From: Sphingobium sp. AP50
Lineage (GTDB): Bacteria; Pseudomonadota; Alphaproteobacteria; Sphingomonadales; Sphingomonadaceae
Reading direction: 5' to 3'
Length of the DNA stretch: 34,215 bases
Assembly (NCBI RefSeq): GCF_900109095.1
Contig: NZ_FNYZ01000033.1
Coordinates: 1-34,215, forward strand
Under the pieces are notes generated by a model. It had not been told where the DNA came from. It ran no database searches and saw only the letters and a list, made by a program, of their open reading frames with translations. The first letter of the stretch is position 1. Each line of letters starts with the position of its first letter. Both the position numbers and the translations under genes were made by a program. Positions 25,328 to 33,994 of this stretch are shown here, piece by piece.

Positions 25328-26026
25328 ATGACCACCCTGTTTGAACCGCCCGCCGCCATCATTGCGGCGACCAGCGAGGGGCCGGGCTTTCCCGTGCGTC
25401 GCCTGTTCTGCATCGGCCGCAACTATGCCGCCCATGCGCGAGAAATGGGGAAGGACCCGGACCGCGAGGCGCCCTTCTTCTTCACCAAATGGGCCGAGGC
25501 GGTGGTGCCGTCGGGATCGACCATCGCCTATCCGCCCGAAACGGCGAACTATCATTATGAAGGCGAACTGGTCGTCGCCATCGGCAAGGGTGGGCGCGCT
25601 ATCGATGCGGCCGAAGCGCTGGATCATGTCTATGGCTATGCCGCCGGCCTCGACATGACGCGCCGCGATCTCCAGTCCGAAGCGAAGGAGATGGGGCGTC
25701 CCTGGGACACCGCCAAAAATGCCGAAGAGTCTGCGCCGCTGGGCGTGATTCATCCGGCCAGTGCGGTGGGACATGTGGCGGCCGGGCGCATCGCCCTGAC
25801 CGTCAACGAGGCGGTGAAGCAGGATGCCGATCTGTCCGACATGATCTGGAGCGTGGCTGATGTGATCGCCTATATATCGCGCTTCTACCGGCTGGAGCCG
25901 GGCGATCTGATCTTCACCGGCACGCCTGCGGGCGTCGGCGCGGTGGTGGAAGGGGATGTAATCAGCCTGTCGATCGAAGGCCTGTCCGATTGCGTGGTCC
26001 GGATCGGGCCGCCCGCGCGGAACTAA
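25328..26026 (+). CDS. Fumarylacetoacetate hydrolase-family enzyme
   Basis: The protein is 232 residues, the length of small single-domain FAH members such as fumarylpyruvate hydrolase. The opening FCIGRNYAAHAREMG and the metal ligands Glu78 and Glu80 (YEGELVVAIG) with Asp109 (GLDMTRRDLQ) are clear. It should hydrolyse or decarboxylate a beta-diketo acid from aromatic or sugar-acid breakdown. The ATG at 25328 has AAGGAG upstream. No pathway partner is adjacent, so the substrate is open. Confidence 0.87.
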   Translation: MTTLFEPPAAIIAATSEGPGFPVRRLFCIGRNYAAHAREMGKDPDREAPFFFTKWAEAVVPSGSTIAYPPETANYHYEGELVVAIGKGGRAIDAAEALDHVYGYAAGLDMTRRDLQSEAKEMGRPWDTAKNAEESAPLGVIHPASAVGHVAAGRIALTVNEAVKQDADLSDMIWSVADVIAYISRFYRLEPGDLIFTGTPAGVGAVVEGDVISLSIEGLSDCVVRIGPPARN

Positions 26027-26039
26027 GCAGCATTAGCGA

Positions 26040-26816
26040 TCAGATGCGGCGGGCGATCGCGCCGGCGGCCCATCCCATGCCCACGGCCAGTGCCATCGCG
26101 ACAAGGCCATAGGCAAAGGGCCAGTTTTCCGCGGCGCTGGCCATGAACTGTTCAAAGCCCGACTTGCGCACGGTGATGTCGCGCACGGCCGCTGCGACCA
26201 CGCGGCCATTCTGCACGAGGAAGGTTTCGGCGGTATAGTCACCCACGATCACGCGGGCGGACAAAGGCAGGCGGGCGCGATACAGGACGCCGTCGGTGAT
26301 TTCGACCGTACCCGGCCGCTCGACGAACAGGCCGTTGCGATTACGCAGGTCGACCAGCCCCTCCTGAAAGCGCGACAGTTCGGCGCTGTCGTTGAGCGAG
26401 GAAGGGGAGAGTTGCAGTTTGTCGACGCCCAGTTCGTAGATGGCGGCGGTGCGTTCATCGACGATCTTGTCGATCGGGCGGGACGAGGCCATGGCGTAAA
26501 AGCTGGGGGCGGAGCGGAAGCGCGCCGTGTCGGCATTGACCCAGATGCCGGCGACCTTCTGCTTTTCGCGCATGACGATCGATTGTTCGGGGCCCTTGAG
26601 CACCACGACGATATCGGCCGGCTTGTCCGGCTTGCGGCCGTCCGGATAGACGATTGCGCCGAACAGCAGCAGGTCTGCGCCGGTGAAGCTATATTGAATT
26701 TCGACTTCGCGTTGCGACACGTCGGGCACCAGTTGGGGTTCGTCCGCCGCGCCCAGCAGCAGGGCGGCGGGCAGCAGGGTGGCGGGCAGCAGGCGGGGCG
26801 GGATGCGCCAGCGCAT
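26040..26816 (-). CDS. TIGR02186-type membrane-anchored protein
   Basis: The protein is 258 residues with an N-terminal signal (LLPATLLPAALLLGAADE), a mostly beta extracytoplasmic domain (VEIQYSFTGADLLLFGAIVYPDG is a recognisable start) and one C-terminal membrane helix (about 232-254). The profile and the position just after a TauE/SafE transporter match the TIGR02186 family, whose function is unknown. Its ATG overlaps the transporter stop as TGATG, so the two are made together and probably act together. Confidence 0.8.
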   Translation of the reverse strand: MRWRIPPRLLPATLLPAALLLGAADEPQLVPDVSQREVEIQYSFTGADLLLFGAIVYPDGRKPDKPADIVVVLKGPEQSIVMREKQKVAGIWVNADTARFRSAPSFYAMASSRPIDKIVDERTAAIYELGVDKLQLSPSSLNDSAELSRFQEGLVDLRNRNGLFVERPGTVEITDGVLYRARLPLSARVIVGDYTAETFLVQNGRVVAAAVRDITVRKSGFEQFMASAAENWPFAYGLVAMALAVGMGWAAGAIARRI

Positions 26817-27730
26817 CAGTGCAACTCGATCGTGTAGATTTCGTCGGGGCGCCAGCCCAGCCCCAGCGCCATGCGCGCCGCCACCAGCAGCACGATCGCG
26901 GCGAGCAGGATGCGCAAATATTCCGGCCGGATCGTCATGGACAGGCGGGTGCCGACCTGCGCGCCGGTGACGCTGCCGATCAGCAGCAGCATCGCCAGCA
27001 CCAGATCCACCGCCTTCGTCGTCATGGCGTGCATCATCGTCGTCGCCATGGTGACGAACAGGATCTGGAAGAGGGATGTGCCAACCACCGACTGGGTGGT
27101 CATGCCCAGCAGATAGAGCATGGCGGGTACGAGAATGAAGCCGCCGCCCACGCCCAGCAACATGGTGAGGATGCCCGTCGCCATGCCCAGCAGCAGCGGG
27201 GCGAGCGGGGAGATATAGAGGCCCGAGCGATAGAAGCGCCAGCGCATCGGCAGGGCTGCGACCAGCGGATGATGGCGGCGTTTGCGCGCCTGTTGTCGCT
27301 GGCCGGTCTTGAGCGCGATCAGCGCCTGAATCGATTCTTTGGCCATCAGGGCGCCGATGCCGCCCAGCATCAGCACATAAAGGATGCCGATGACCGTATC
27401 GATCTGACCGATTTGCTGGAGCAGGCGGAAGATCAGCACGCCCAGGCCTGCGCCAACGATACCACCAGCGATCAGCACGCCGCCCATGCGGAAATCGACG
27501 GTGCCGCGCGACATATGGGTGACGACGCCGGAGACGCTGGCGCCCGTCACCTGCGATGCGGCCGATGCGGCGGCGACGGTCGGGGGGATGCCGTAGAAGA
27601 TCAGCAATGGCGTGGTGAGAAAGCCGCCGCCCACGCCGAACATGCCGGACAACAGCCCGACCACGCCGCCCAGTCCGATGATGACGAGTGCGTTGACCGA
27701 AAGATTGGCGATGGGCAGGTACAGATCCAT
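26816..27730 (-). CDS. TauE/SafE-family anion exporter
   Basis: The protein is 304 residues with about eight to nine membrane helices and two related halves. The first repeat has GGVVGLLSGMFGVGGGFLTTPLL and the second GMATGILTMLLGVGGGFILVPAM (only the conserved GVGGGF parts matter), the hallmark of TauE/SafE proteins that move sulfite, sulfonates or organic anions. The ATG at 27730 (MDLYLPIAN) is chosen over a TTG seven codons upstream, although its ribosome site is weak. Its partner gene overlaps the stop. Confidence 0.85.
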   Translation of the reverse strand: MDLYLPIANLSVNALVIIGLGGVVGLLSGMFGVGGGFLTTPLLIFYGIPPTVAAASAASQVTGASVSGVVTHMSRGTVDFRMGGVLIAGGIVGAGLGVLIFRLLQQIGQIDTVIGILYVLMLGGIGALMAKESIQALIALKTGQRQQARKRRHHPLVAALPMRWRFYRSGLYISPLAPLLLGMATGILTMLLGVGGGFILVPAMLYLLGMTTQSVVGTSLFQILFVTMATTMMHAMTTKAVDLVLAMLLLIGSVTGAQVGTRLSMTIRPEYLRILLAAIVLLVAARMALGLGWRPDEIYTIELH

Positions 27731-27787
27731 GCCTGATCGGGTTAAAGGCAAATGGCGACGATAGGAAGGCGGTACGACACCCGACGT

Positions 27788-28831
27788 CTAAAAATCACTG
27801 GCGAGGGTGACGGCAAGCCCGGAGTCCGGCTGCGCATCGCCACCGATGCGCTCGCGCCATTCGATGATCAGTCGGGGCGTCATGCGGGGCAGCGGCAGGC
27901 GAATTTGCATTTCCGGGCCAATGTCCAGCCGGCTGGCGCCGGGCTGTGCGCCGCCCGATAGGGCTGCTCCGACACGGATCGGTGTGTGGGGCAGCGGCGT
28001 CAGGACGGATAGCTTGCCGTCGATGAAGCCATCCCGGCGATGAAAGCCGACCATGCCGGCCTGCGCATAGCCTTCCACTTCGACACCGGTGACGATCATG
28101 GTCGGTCCGAAGCCGCCGACGGCCATGACCGTATTGGCATTGCGTCCGCCCTGGCCGAGGGCGATCCGTCGTTCGGCGGCGAGGCTGAAGGGGATGGCGC
28201 GGATCGGCTGGAAGGCGATGCCGATGGCGGCTTCCGGGGCGGCGGGGCGTTCCAGCGCGCTGCTCAGCCGGCCGTAGGCGGCGGTGCGGGTGCGCGCCCT
28301 GGGAGTGAGTTCATAGTCTACCCGCACACCCGCCTGCGATCCGCCGAGGCGGCTACCGGCGATCGGGCCGCTGGCGGCGTTGTTGCCGGGGCGCCAGAGC
28401 AGCCAGGCGCTTGCCCGCCACTGGTCGGTGCGTGGTGCGCCGTTAGGAAGTGGGCGTGGGGCAGCAAAGCTGGTCATCTGGTCAGTGTTGGCGGTAGGGT
28501 GATTGTCTGCGAAATCGGTCGCCTCCGTGATGAATTGCATCAGTTTGACGGGTGTGTCGTTATTTCGGTCGAAACCGGTCCATGCGCGTGACCGGGCGTG
28601 CCGGGGTGGATGCAATATAGATGGCGCGCCGGAAGCGGGTGCGGGAAAGCCCAATGCCATGATAGACGAAGTCTTGCTCGACACGCTTGGCTTCGGCCCG
28701 AAAGGTGGCGCTGGTGAGGAATTGGTGGCAGGCAGCAGGGCCGGGAGGAAAGAGCCGGAAACGCGGATGGTGACCCAACCGAGCATCGCCAGCCCAAAGA
28801 AGCGTAACGGACGGCCGCCGACTGCGGTCAT
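27788..28831 (-). CDS. Hypothetical envelope protein, possible NfrA C-terminal-like barrel
   Basis: The protein is 347 residues. It has one hydrophobic N-terminal segment (RFFGLAMLGWVTIRVSG), a low-complexity Pro/Ala/Ser linker to about residue 130, then a beta-rich domain with amphipathic strands (GGSQAGVRVDYELTPRA, IAFQPIRAIPFSLAAERR, GLAVTLASDF at the end). The latter resembles the C-terminal domain of the phage N4 receptor NfrA. Its start overlaps the stop of an NfrB-like glycosyltransferase as ATGA. This pairing supports an NfrA-like role in exporting a surface glycan, but full NfrA has TPR repeats that are absent here. Confidence 0.55.
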   Translation of the reverse strand: MTAVGGRPLRFFGLAMLGWVTIRVSGSFLPALLPATNSSPAPPFGPKPSVSSKTSSIMALGFPAPASGAPSILHPPRHARSRAWTGFDRNNDTPVKLMQFITEATDFADNHPTANTDQMTSFAAPRPLPNGAPRTDQWRASAWLLWRPGNNAASGPIAGSRLGGSQAGVRVDYELTPRARTRTAAYGRLSSALERPAAPEAAIGIAFQPIRAIPFSLAAERRIALGQGGRNANTVMAVGGFGPTMIVTGVEVEGYAQAGMVGFHRRDGFIDGKLSVLTPLPHTPIRVGAALSGGAQPGASRLDIGPEMQIRLPLPRMTPRLIIEWRERIGGDAQPDSGLAVTLASDF

Positions 28832-30216
28832 GGTTCGCTCTTCAAATCAGGGAAGCGGTGCTGGGTCTTGTCCCAGGTCAGTGGCTTGCCGAGCAATGAT
28901 TTGCCATAGAGGAAAACGGCGCGCCGCGCCGCCAATATGGAGATGTAATTGGCGATGAGGGTTCGTGGGATGGCGCCCAGGCCATAGCGCCATCCATAAG
29001 CCCGGCCGACGAAGAGCGCGCGCATCCCGCCGCGCCATGTCATGAGCGCAAGGTTGAGTGTTAAAAGCCCATCGATGAGGGGTGGCAGGGGCGCCATTGG
29101 CAACGGCGCGAAAAAGTCGATGGCTCTGAACAAGACCCATAGGCCGAACGCCACATAGGCGGCAAATAGGACGAAGGCGGCCATGGTGGCAGCGCGATCG
29201 CGAATGCGCATCCACCATTCAGTCGGGCCGCCATGCCAGCCCATCCGGTCCCATCCCGCCAGCGAGATGCCGACCATCCAGCGCGCCTTCTGCTTGACGG
29301 CGTCTTTGATCGTGTCGGGGAAATATTCGCGCGTTGCGACCAGATCGCCTTTATGATCGCGCATCCGCACGAAGATGCCGCGTCCCCCCATATTCTTGAT
29401 GCGAAGCCCTGCCTCATAATCTTCGGTCAGGGAGGAAGGGTCGAACGGACCGCCATGCTGAGGGTCGGAAAGGCGACCGATCATCTGCCTTTCGAAGGCG
29501 CAGGCAACACCGGCGGAGGGGATGGAGGCGCCCACGGCTTCGCGAACCGTCAGCGCTTTTCCATGGCTCTCTGCAAATTCGTCACAATAGTGATTGGCGA
29601 TGGCGCGGGTTAGCCATCCGCCCCGGCCGGGAAGTGGCAGGACGGGGAGTTGCACCATGTCGAACCGGTCGATCATGAAATCGAACAAGCGGATTTCGTC
29701 GGCATGGACGACATCTTCGGCGTCATGCAGCACGACTGCCTTGTAAGGACGGCCCTGCTCCAGTTCGCTGGCGCGCATCGCGCGCCAGAGGACGTTGAGG
29801 CAGTCGGCCTTGGTACTGGGGCCGGGATGCGGGTTGACACCCAGAATGATTCGCGGATCGCCCTCCGCAATCGGGGCAGCGGCGTTGATGGTTTCTGGGT
29901 CGTTGGGATAGACGCCGACGAAAATCCGATATTGTCCGTGCTGCCACTGGCCGAGGGCATGGCGCAGCATGGGGGCGATGACATCCGCCTCCTGCCAGGC
30001 CGGGATGAAGACGGCGATTGGGCCGGGGGTGGAGGAATCGGGCAGGGTCGCCGAGGTCATGCGCGGATGGCGGACATAGATGAAAAACTTCCGCCAGGTC
30101 CGGCGACACAGGAACAGGATATCGATCAGAAAATCGTCGATGCCACCGATGGCCAGACCGACCACCGCGAACAGCAGGCATTCGTGATGCAGAGCCATCA
30201 ACCCTGCGACCAGCAT
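28828..30216 (-). CDS. NfrB-like membrane glycosyltransferase (GT2)
   Basis: The protein is about 462 residues. A membrane segment near the N-terminus (LLFAVVGLAIGGIDDFLID) precedes a GT-A domain with Asp165/Asp168 in HDAEDVV, the catalytic base Asp266 in LTEDYEAG and the QxxRW motif at Gln309-Trp313 (QKARW). Several C-terminal helices follow. This is the processive GT2 layout seen in NfrB, cellulose and hyaluronan synthases; the GGIDDFLID start is NfrB-like. It lacks the C-terminal extra domains of E. coli NfrB. The start is uncertain: ATG 30216 is chosen, with ATG 30195 or TTG 30273 possible. Confidence 0.75.
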   Translation of the reverse strand: MLVAGLMALHHECLLFAVVGLAIGGIDDFLIDILFLCRRTWRKFFIYVRHPRMTSATLPDSSTPGPIAVFIPAWQEADVIAPMLRHALGQWQHGQYRIFVGVYPNDPETINAAAPIAEGDPRIILGVNPHPGPSTKADCLNVLWRAMRASELEQGRPYKAVVLHDAEDVVHADEIRLFDFMIDRFDMVQLPVLPLPGRGGWLTRAIANHYCDEFAESHGKALTVREAVGASIPSAGVACAFERQMIGRLSDPQHGGPFDPSSLTEDYEAGLRIKNMGGRGIFVRMRDHKGDLVATREYFPDTIKDAVKQKARWMVGISLAGWDRMGWHGGPTEWWMRIRDRAATMAAFVLFAAYVAFGLWVLFRAIDFFAPLPMAPLPPLIDGLLTLNLALMTWRGGMRALFVGRAYGWRYGLGAIPRTLIANYISILAARRAVFLYGKSLLGKPLTWDKTQHRFPDLKSEP

Positions 30217-30363
30217 GTCCCACAAGGCCCTTGCCCCCCTGTGCCCCAGCGGCCAAGGATGACATTTGCGCAAGGTGGTTCCAAGCTCTTTCCGATTCCG
30301 TGTGAAAAGTCGTTCGGCGCTGTTTGACTAATGTTGTGCAAATCATGAGAAGCGGGACGGCGG

Positions 30364-31441
30364 ATGAAGCAGGCCTATCAATTTCTGAAAGAAGAAGCGG
30401 GCGGTGGCATATTGCTCATGATCGCTGCTGCGCTCGCCATGCTGATCGCCAATCTGCCGGGGATCGATCATGTCTATCATGATGTGCTGCATCGGCCGGT
30501 TAGACCGGCATTGTCGCCATCTATTGGGCCGATGACGCCGCATTTGTGGATCAATGACGGGTTGATGGCGATTTTCTTCCTGACGGTCGGGCTGGAGATC
30601 AAGCGGGAGTTTCTGGAAGGCGGCGTGTCGACATGGGACCAGCGCCGATTGCCGGTTCTGGCGGCGGTTGCAGGCATGGCGGCGCCGGCGCTGGTCTATC
30701 TGGCGATTGCAGGAGGGCAGCCCGGACTGGCGAAGGACTGGGCCATTCCTGCCGCGACCGATATCGCCTTTGCCATCGGGATTCTGGCGCTATTGGGTTC
30801 GCGGGCGCCGGCGTCGCTCAAACTATTCCTGACAGCGGTGGCGATCATCGCGCTGGCTTATAGTCAGGGTATCGATCTTTACGCGCTGGCGGGTGCTGCT
30901 GTGGTGCTGGCATTGCTCTATGGTTGTAATCGGGCCGGGGTACGGGCTTTGCGCCTTATCTGCTGGGCTTCGCAATCCTGTGGTATTTCATGCTCCTCTC
31001 GGGCATTCATGCCACCGTTGCCGGTGTGCTGGCGGCCATGACGATCCCGATCAAGGGCAATCCGGGTCGGGAGGATAGTCCGCTGCATCGGCTGGAACAT
31101 GGGCTGCATCCCTGGACCGCCTAAGCCATCGTGCCGCTGTTTTGGTTTTGCCAATGCCGGACTGACATTGAATGGCGCGGCATTGAGCGCGCTGTTTGCG
31201 CCGCTGTCTCTGGGGCGCCCGCCGACCGCATGGCGCCAGTTGGGGGAAGGTCTATGGCATGGCTATGCTGTGCGGTATCGGTTTCACCATGAGCCTGTTC
31301 ATCGGCGGGCTGGCCTTTCCGGGGCAGCCCTTGCTGGTCGATCAGGCCAAGGGCGGGATATTGCCGGGATCGCTGCTATCGGCGTTGGCGGGTTTTGCCT
31401 TGTTGCGCTGGATCGTCCCCCTGTCGCGTCGGGCTGCGTGA
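30364..31441 (+). pseudogene. nhaA: Na+/H+ antiporter NhaA, degraded
   Basis: The first frame (30364-31041) reads as a good NhaA N-terminus (INDGLMAIFFLTVGLEIKRE, WAIPAATDIAFAIG). At 30835-30849 LFLTAVAIIALAYS lacks about nine residues (the DDLGA region), which removes the two aspartates needed for ion transport. After VRAL (about 30950) one base is missing; the rest continues in another frame as PYLLGFAILWYFMLLSGIHA. A TAA at 31122-31124 replaces the expected Tyr in HPWTAY, an extra T at about 31141-31144 shifts the frame again, roughly 20 residues are missing after LSLG (near 31213), and the tail GIGFTMSLFIGGLAFPGQP (to 31441) is in a third frame. The gene is clearly non-functional. Confidence 0.93.
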
Positions 31442-31553
31442 GGAGATTAGGTAAATAGCCCGGCCAATGGTAAATTAGCCGTCTGTGACTGCGAGTCGAA
31501 CGCAGGGACAGGCAAGCGACCACACTCTTGAACCATATGAGAGGAGGGCGACG

Positions 31554-31727
31554 ATGGAGATGGACGTCAATTATCTGCTGCATCGCCAGCAGGTTTCGCT
31601 GATGCGAGCGCAGGGCAGTCATTCGCCCAAGGGCAAGGCGGCCTATGAGAGCCTGGCGCAGGGCTATGCCGATCGGGTCGATGCGCATCGGCGGGAAAAT
31701 GAGAGACTGGTGATTTCCGCGCATTGA
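31554..31727 (+). CDS. Small hypothetical protein, 57 residues
   Basis: The ATG at 31554 follows a strong GAGGAGGG ribosome site. The product is charged and helical (MDVNYLLHRQQVSLMRAQG, then AYESLAQGYADRVDAHRREN), with no signal or membrane segment. Size, ribosome site and helical character support a real small gene; no family function is known to me. Confidence 0.65.
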   Translation: MEMDVNYLLHRQQVSLMRAQGSHSPKGKAAYESLAQGYADRVDAHRRENERLVISAH

Positions 31728-31751
31728 ATGTGCGTTCCTTGATGCGGGGCG

Positions 31752-32153
31752 TCAGCGGCGTTCGAGCAGCCTTGCGATAGCGAGGTGGTGTGTCGCGTCG
31801 TCGCCGCATTCCTGTTCCAGCACAGCCTTGATCCGCTGCAATTCTGCTTCGGTCAGATGTTCGATGCCGATAAAGTCGTTGCGTGCCGCGTCGATCGCCC
31901 GGATCAGTTCGTCCAGCTTGGCCTGAATAGCGGAGCCGTCGCGGTTCTGGGCATTCTGGATCAGGAACACCATCAGGAAGGTGACGATGGTCGTGCCGGT
32001 GTTGATGACCAGTTGCCATGTGTCGGAATAGTGAAAGATCGGGCCAGTCACGAGCCAGACGATGACGGTGGCCAGCGCCAGGACGAAAGCGGGTGGCTGG
32101 CCTGCCCAATTGGCGACGCGGTGCGACATGTCGGCAAAAATTCGATCGAACAT
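31752..32153 (-). CDS. Low-affinity iron permease-family protein
   Basis: The protein is 133 residues. Two membrane helices (about 21-41 and 52-70, the latter GTTIVTFLMVFLIQNAQNRD) are followed by a cytoplasmic helical tail (KLDELIRAIDAARNDFIGIE). This matches PF04120, named for a yeast low-affinity iron transporter although bacterial members are short and untested. The ATG at 32153 has GAGGAA upstream; the frame is open further upstream but without a likely start. Confidence 0.82.
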   Translation of the reverse strand: MFDRIFADMSHRVANWAGQPPAFVLALATVIVWLVTGPIFHYSDTWQLVINTGTTIVTFLMVFLIQNAQNRDGSAIQAKLDELIRAIDAARNDFIGIEHLTEAELQRIKAVLEQECGDDATHHLAIARLLERR

Positions 32154-32221
32154 GGATTCTTCCTCAAACGAGATGACCGCATTTATCCCCTGTTCAGCGT
32201 GACGGGACCATGGAAAACGCC

Positions 32222-32545
32222 ATGAACCGGATTCCGCTCCGCGTCGCGCTGGTCGCGACCTTCGCCTTGCTCCTGTCCTCTTGTGCATCGCTGTCGCCCG
32301 AATCGCGTTTGCGAAACGGGCTGGTAGAGGCGGGACTGTCGCCGAAAATGGCCGGGTGCATGGCGAAACGCATGGCTGATCGGCTGAGCATCGGCCAGTT
32401 GCGAGAGCTCCAGTCGCTGGCCTCGCTCCGCAAGTCTCACAAGGAAAAAATGTCGACTTCGCAATTGCTGCACAAGGTCCGCGCGCTTGAAGATCCCGAG
32501 ATTTTTGCGGTCACCAGCAGCGCTGCGCTGAAATGCGCCTTCTGA
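32222..32545 (+). CDS. Small lipoprotein, unknown function
   Basis: The protein has 107 residues. The N-terminus is a lipoprotein signal with the lipobox LLSSCASL (acylated Cys about 21). The mature part is short and helical (RNGLVEAGLSPKMAGCMAKR) and ends with KCAF. An in-frame ATG at 32210 would add four residues. It diverges from the iron-permease-like gene. No function is recognised. Confidence 0.7.
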   Translation: MNRIPLRVALVATFALLLSSCASLSPESRLRNGLVEAGLSPKMAGCMAKRMADRLSIGQLRELQSLASLRKSHKEKMSTSQLLHKVRALEDPEIFAVTSSAALKCAF

Positions 32546-32594
32546 GCGTGCGCCGACCAATTTCACACTAATTCGCTTTCCCGCGCCGACGGGT

Positions 32595-32625
32595 TTTGCA
32601 ATTTTGCAAAGTGATTTTGCAAAAT
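32595..32625. promoter_or_regulatory. Three TTTGCAAA-type repeats upstream of sucC
   Basis: TTTGCAAT (32595-32602), TTTGCAAA (32603-32610) and TTTGCAAA (32616-32623) occur in a row; the last sits in the perfect palindrome ATTTTGCAAAAT (32614-32625). TTTGCAAA is the motif reported for short-chain fatty acyl-CoA regulators (PccR of Rhodobacter) and resembles RamB sites. The repeats start about 100 bases before the sucC ATG, a plausible promoter-proximal position. The regulator is not in the window. Confidence 0.65.
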
Positions 32626-32698
32626 CTGCTGGCGCGCCGAATCCGCCTGTGCTTAGCCGCTGGACATCAGGTTCAACGCAACAAGGACGGGCGAGCCC

Positions 32699-33898
32699 AT
32701 GAACATTCACGAATATCAGGCCAAGGAACTGCTGACCAAGTATGGCGCGCCGATCGCTGCCGGCTATGCCGCCTTCACGGTGGAAGAAGCCGTCGAAGCC
32801 GCCAAGAAGCTGCCCGGGCCGCTTTATGTCGTGAAGTCGCAGATCCACGCTGGTGGTCGCGGCAAGGGCAAGTTCAAGGAACTGGCCCCCGAAGCAAAGG
32901 GCGGCGTCCGCCTCGCGTTCAACCTGGACGAAGTGAAGGCCCATTCGGCCGACATGCTGGGCAACACGCTGGTCACCATCCAGACCGGTGATGCGGGCAA
33001 GCAGGTCAACCGCCTCTACATCACCGACGGCGCCGACATCGCCAAGGAATTCTACCTCGCGCTGCTGGTCGATCGTGCCACCAGCCGCATCGCTTTCGTC
33101 GTGTCGACCGAAGGCGGCATGGACATTGAAGAGGTCGCTCACTCGACCCCGGAAAAGATCCACAGCTTCTCGGTCGATCCCGCTTCGGGCTTCCAGCCGC
33201 ACCACGGCCGCGCCGTTGCCAACGCTCTGGGCCTGACCGGCGATCTGGCCAAGCAGGCTTCGAAGGTTGCCGCGTCGCTTTATGCCGCGTTTGAAGACAC
33301 CGACGCCGAGCAGATCGAAGTCAACCCGCTGGCGCTGACCGAGCAGGGCAACCTCCTCGTCCTCGACGCCAAGGTCGGTTTCGACGGTAACGCCATGTTC
33401 CGTCACAAGGACATCGCAGAACTGCGCGACCTGACCGAAGAAGATGCGGCCGAAGTCGAAGCGTCGAAGTATGACCTGGCCTACATCAAGCTGGACGGCA
33501 ACATCGGTTGCATGGTCAACGGCGCTGGTCTGGCCATGGCGACGATGGACATCATCAAGCTGAACGGCGAATTCCCCGCCAACTTCCTGGACGTAGGTGG
33601 CGGCGCCACCACCGAGAAGGTCACGGCTGCCTTCAAGATCATCCTGAAGGACCCGGCGGTGAAGGGCATTCTGGTCAACATCTTCGGTGGCATCATGAAG
33701 TGCGACATCATTGCCAATGGCATCGTCGCCGCCGCCAAGGAAGTGAACCTGTCGGTTCCGCTGGTCGTCCGTCTGGAAGGCACCAACGTCCAGCAGGGCA
33801 AGGACATATTGGCCAATTCGGGTCTGCCCATCGTCCCGGCGGACGATCTGGGCGACGCGGCCAAGAAGATCGTCGCGGAAGTGAGGAAGGCAGCCTGA
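32699..33898 (+). CDS. sucC: Succinyl-CoA synthetase beta subunit
   Basis: The protein is 399 residues, near the usual 388-400. It opens MNIHEYQAKELLTKYG, has the ATP-grasp signatures KSQIHAGGRGKGKF and EVNPLAL, and the C-terminal ligase domain with GCMVNGAGLAMATMD and NIFGGIMKCDIIA. It forms the TCA-cycle enzyme with SucD, converting succinyl-CoA to succinate with NTP synthesis. The gene is not followed by sucD in the window but by etfB, 96 bases downstream. TTTGCAAA repeats upstream suggest acyl-CoA-linked control. Confidence 0.97.
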   Translation: MNIHEYQAKELLTKYGAPIAAGYAAFTVEEAVEAAKKLPGPLYVVKSQIHAGGRGKGKFKELAPEAKGGVRLAFNLDEVKAHSADMLGNTLVTIQTGDAGKQVNRLYITDGADIAKEFYLALLVDRATSRIAFVVSTEGGMDIEEVAHSTPEKIHSFSVDPASGFQPHHGRAVANALGLTGDLAKQASKVAASLYAAFEDTDAEQIEVNPLALTEQGNLLVLDAKVGFDGNAMFRHKDIAELRDLTEEDAAEVEASKYDLAYIKLDGNIGCMVNGAGLAMATMDIIKLNGEFPANFLDVGGGATTEKVTAAFKIILKDPAVKGILVNIFGGIMKCDIIANGIVAAAKEVNLSVPLVVRLEGTNVQQGKDILANSGLPIVPADDLGDAAKKIVAEVRKAA

Positions 33899-33933
33899 TC
33901 GGCTCTCTAACCTGAACGATACACCAAAGGGTG

Positions 33934-33959
33934 CGGGGGGACCGGAAACGGTCCGCCCG
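33934..33959 (+). other. Hairpin between sucC and etfB
   Basis: GGACCG (33939-33944) and CGGTCC (33949-33954) pair around the tetraloop GAAA. Pairing extends by four more base pairs beyond one G-G mismatch. There is no T-run, so it may stabilise or process the transcript rather than end it. Confidence 0.45.
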
Positions 33960-33994
33960 TGCCCGTATTGGCGTTTATAAGGAGGATGTTGAAG

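Noticed and set aside
26819..27736. 305-codon plus-strand frame rich in His and Gln
   Set aside because: Exact shadow of the TauE/SafE gene on the opposite strand.
32183..33406. 407-codon minus-strand frame opposite sucC
   Set aside because: Antisense to a core metabolic gene; no recognised domain.
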